Below, in pieces: positions 62,926-64,000 of a stretch of DNA of 64,000 nucleotides. The notes under the pieces are model-generated. The model was not told where the DNA came from. It did no database searches and worked only from the letters and a program-made list of their open reading frames with translations. The DNA is from Microbulbifer marinus. Lineage in GTDB: Bacteria; Pseudomonadota; Gammaproteobacteria; Pseudomonadales; Cellvibrionaceae. The translations under genes and the position numbers were made by a program. The first letter of the stretch is position 1; every line of letters starts with the position of its first letter. The stretch covers positions 1 to 64,000 of the forward strand of contig NZ_FNQO01000007.1 of the NCBI RefSeq assembly GCF_900107725.1. Reading direction: 5' to 3'.

Positions 62926-64000
62926 CTATCTTTCTCTGAGTGCCTCCCTTGCCCGGTTTACAGGCTTGACCAGGTAGTCAAAGACGGTTTTGCTGCCCGT
63001 CTTGATATCTACGGTAGCGATCATGCCGGGGGTAATAGGGAACTCGCTACCGGCATCGTTGGTCAGCGCATCGGAATCTGTGAGGATAAAAACCCGGTAG
63101 TAGAATTCTTCCGGTTTTATTTCATCTTGAATCGTGTCCGGGGAGATAGTGGTCACCCGGCCATCGAGGCCGCCGAAGGTCGCATAGTCGTAAGCGGTAA
63201 TTTTGACCATGGCCGCCTGGCCAGGGTGGATGAAGGCGATATCCCGTGGCGATATGCGTGCCTCAATCAACAACTGGTCGTTCAGGGGAACAATTTCCAT
63301 CAGTCGGCCGTTGGGGGGAATAACCCCACCAATGGTCGTCACTGCGATATCCTTTACAATGCCGCGTACCGGTGAGCGGTGCGTCAAGCGCGTGAGGGAG
63401 TCGGAGCGCCCCTCCAACACCGAAGACAAAGCCTGAACTTCCGCACTGACCATAGCCAACTGTTCCCGAGCCTGTATCATGTACTCGGATCGCGATTCGC
63501 GGATTTTCAGCTCCAGTTCCGATTTCTCACGGCTCAGGCGCAATACATCCACATTACTCGCAGCACCGGAACTCACGAGTGACTTGGTGATGGAAAGCTC
63601 TCTCTCTACCAGCCGCAGTGACTCCCCCAACCCCCCCAGGGTTTCCGCAAGGCTGTCCTGTCGGGTTTTGAACAACTTCGTTTCCTTTTCCTTGAGTTCC
63701 TCGTAAGGATCCAGTTGCTCGGGAAAGGTCAGCGCCGTACCGTTCACCTCCGCCGTCAGCCTGGCCACACGGGCCAGTGCCGCCCTATATCTGGCGGCAC
63801 TCTCCTCCGCATTGGAGCGGAATTGTGTCGGGTCCAGCTGGGCCAGAACCTGGCCTCGCTCAACGATATCCCCCTCGCTGACTTCCAGGCTCAAGAGGAT
63901 TCCCCCTTCGAGGGACTCGATGACCTGAGCGCGAGACGTGGGGACAACTTTCCCGGTACCAGTAGTGACCTCATCGAGCACAGCAAAATATGACCATGTG
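62926..64000 (-). CDS. HlyD-family type I secretion adaptor (5' end beyond window)
   Basis: Membrane-fusion subunit of a type I secretion system, bridging an ABC exporter and a TolC-like channel. The visible frame continues to the window edge. Its first residues TWSYFAVLDEVTTGTGKVVPTS match the segment that follows the membrane helix in family members, so the start lies outside. Then come the lipoyl-like LEGGILLSLEVSEGDIVERGQVLAQLDP, a coiled-coil hairpin (about 60-200), and the beta-barrel with LTHRSPVRGIVKDIAVTTIGGVI and ITPGMIATVDIKTGSKTVFDYL at the C terminus. The ABC component is expected to the right. Confidence 0.9.
   Translation of the reverse strand, partial: TWSYFAVLDEVTTGTGKVVPTSRAQVIESLEGGILLSLEVSEGDIVERGQVLAQLDPTQFRSNAEESAARYRAALARVARLTAEVNGTALTFPEQLDPYEELKEKETKLFKTRQDSLAETLGGLGESLRLVERELSITKSLVSSGAASNVDVLRLSREKSELELKIRESRSEYMIQAREQLAMVSAEVQALSSVLEGRSDSLTRLTHRSPVRGIVKDIAVTTIGGVIPPNGRLMEIVPLNDQLLIEARISPRDIAFIHPGQAAMVKITAYDYATFGGLDGRVTTISPDTIQDEIKPEEFYYRVFILTDSDALTNDAGSEFPITPGMIATVDIKTGSKTVFDYLVKPVNRAREALRER

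Overview
The window looks like a chromosome segment of an aerobic or facultatively nitrate-respiring, probably marine gammaproteobacterium. The evidence is the gene order alaS-lysC-csrA-tRNA-Ser, the order pncC-recA-recX, mutS-fdxA, CTG-N10-CAG LexA sites and GC-rich coding DNA. A Cellvibrionales relative such as Microbulbifer would fit, but the species cannot be read from the sequence alone.

Left end (1-12.0 kb): the first bases are the 5' end of a leftward 16S rRNA gene. Behind it lie a leader and three tandem promoters. Next come a tRNA-Ser-like element, tRNA-Ser(GCT) and a long minus-strand housekeeping block: csrA, lysC, alaS, a HIT hydrolase, a Trm112-like protein, an alpha/beta hydrolase, class I aldolase, glycerol kinase, recX, recA (with an SOS box) and pncC.

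Acyl-CoA block A (12.3-26.5 kb): plus-strand thiolase, histidine phosphatase, acyl-CoA dehydrogenase-like protein, APH-fold kinase, FadB-like enzyme and a GntP permease; a minus-strand TetR regulator; then a plus-strand acyl-CoA ligase overlapping a single-chain biotin-dependent acyl-CoA carboxylase. Together they look like a pathway that activates and degrades unusual (possibly 4-hydroxylated) acyl groups.

Nitrate block (27.9-38.6 kb): narGHJI, a parvulin, a small one-helix membrane protein and a fused double NarK transporter. Blocks A and nar separate pncC/recA from mutS-fdxA, which are commonly neighbours in gammaproteobacteria.

Middle (38.9-45.8 kb): mutS, fdxA, a DUF1328 peptide, a carboxymuconolactone-decarboxylase-like protein, dinB (LexA box over its promoter), a DUF6116-like protein, and a sigma-like/anti-sigma-like pair.

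Acyl-CoA block B (45.9-55.4 kb): a minus-strand set that repeats the phosphatase-dehydrogenase-kinase cassette of block A and adds two SDRs, a MaoC hydratase and a quinone-oxidoreductase-like enzyme. It is divergent from a LysR regulator and a 2,4-dienoyl-CoA reductase-like enzyme.

Right end (55.6-64 kb): an MFS exporter, a predicted alpha/alpha-toroid protein, a degenerate intergenic stretch, an AT-rich gene fusing a CapA-like phosphoesterase to an ATP-grasp domain, a lipoprotein, and a truncated HlyD-type secretion adaptor. This is the accessory part of the window. The CapA/ATP-grasp/toroid group is the best candidate for an undescribed peptide-polymer or conjugate pathway.
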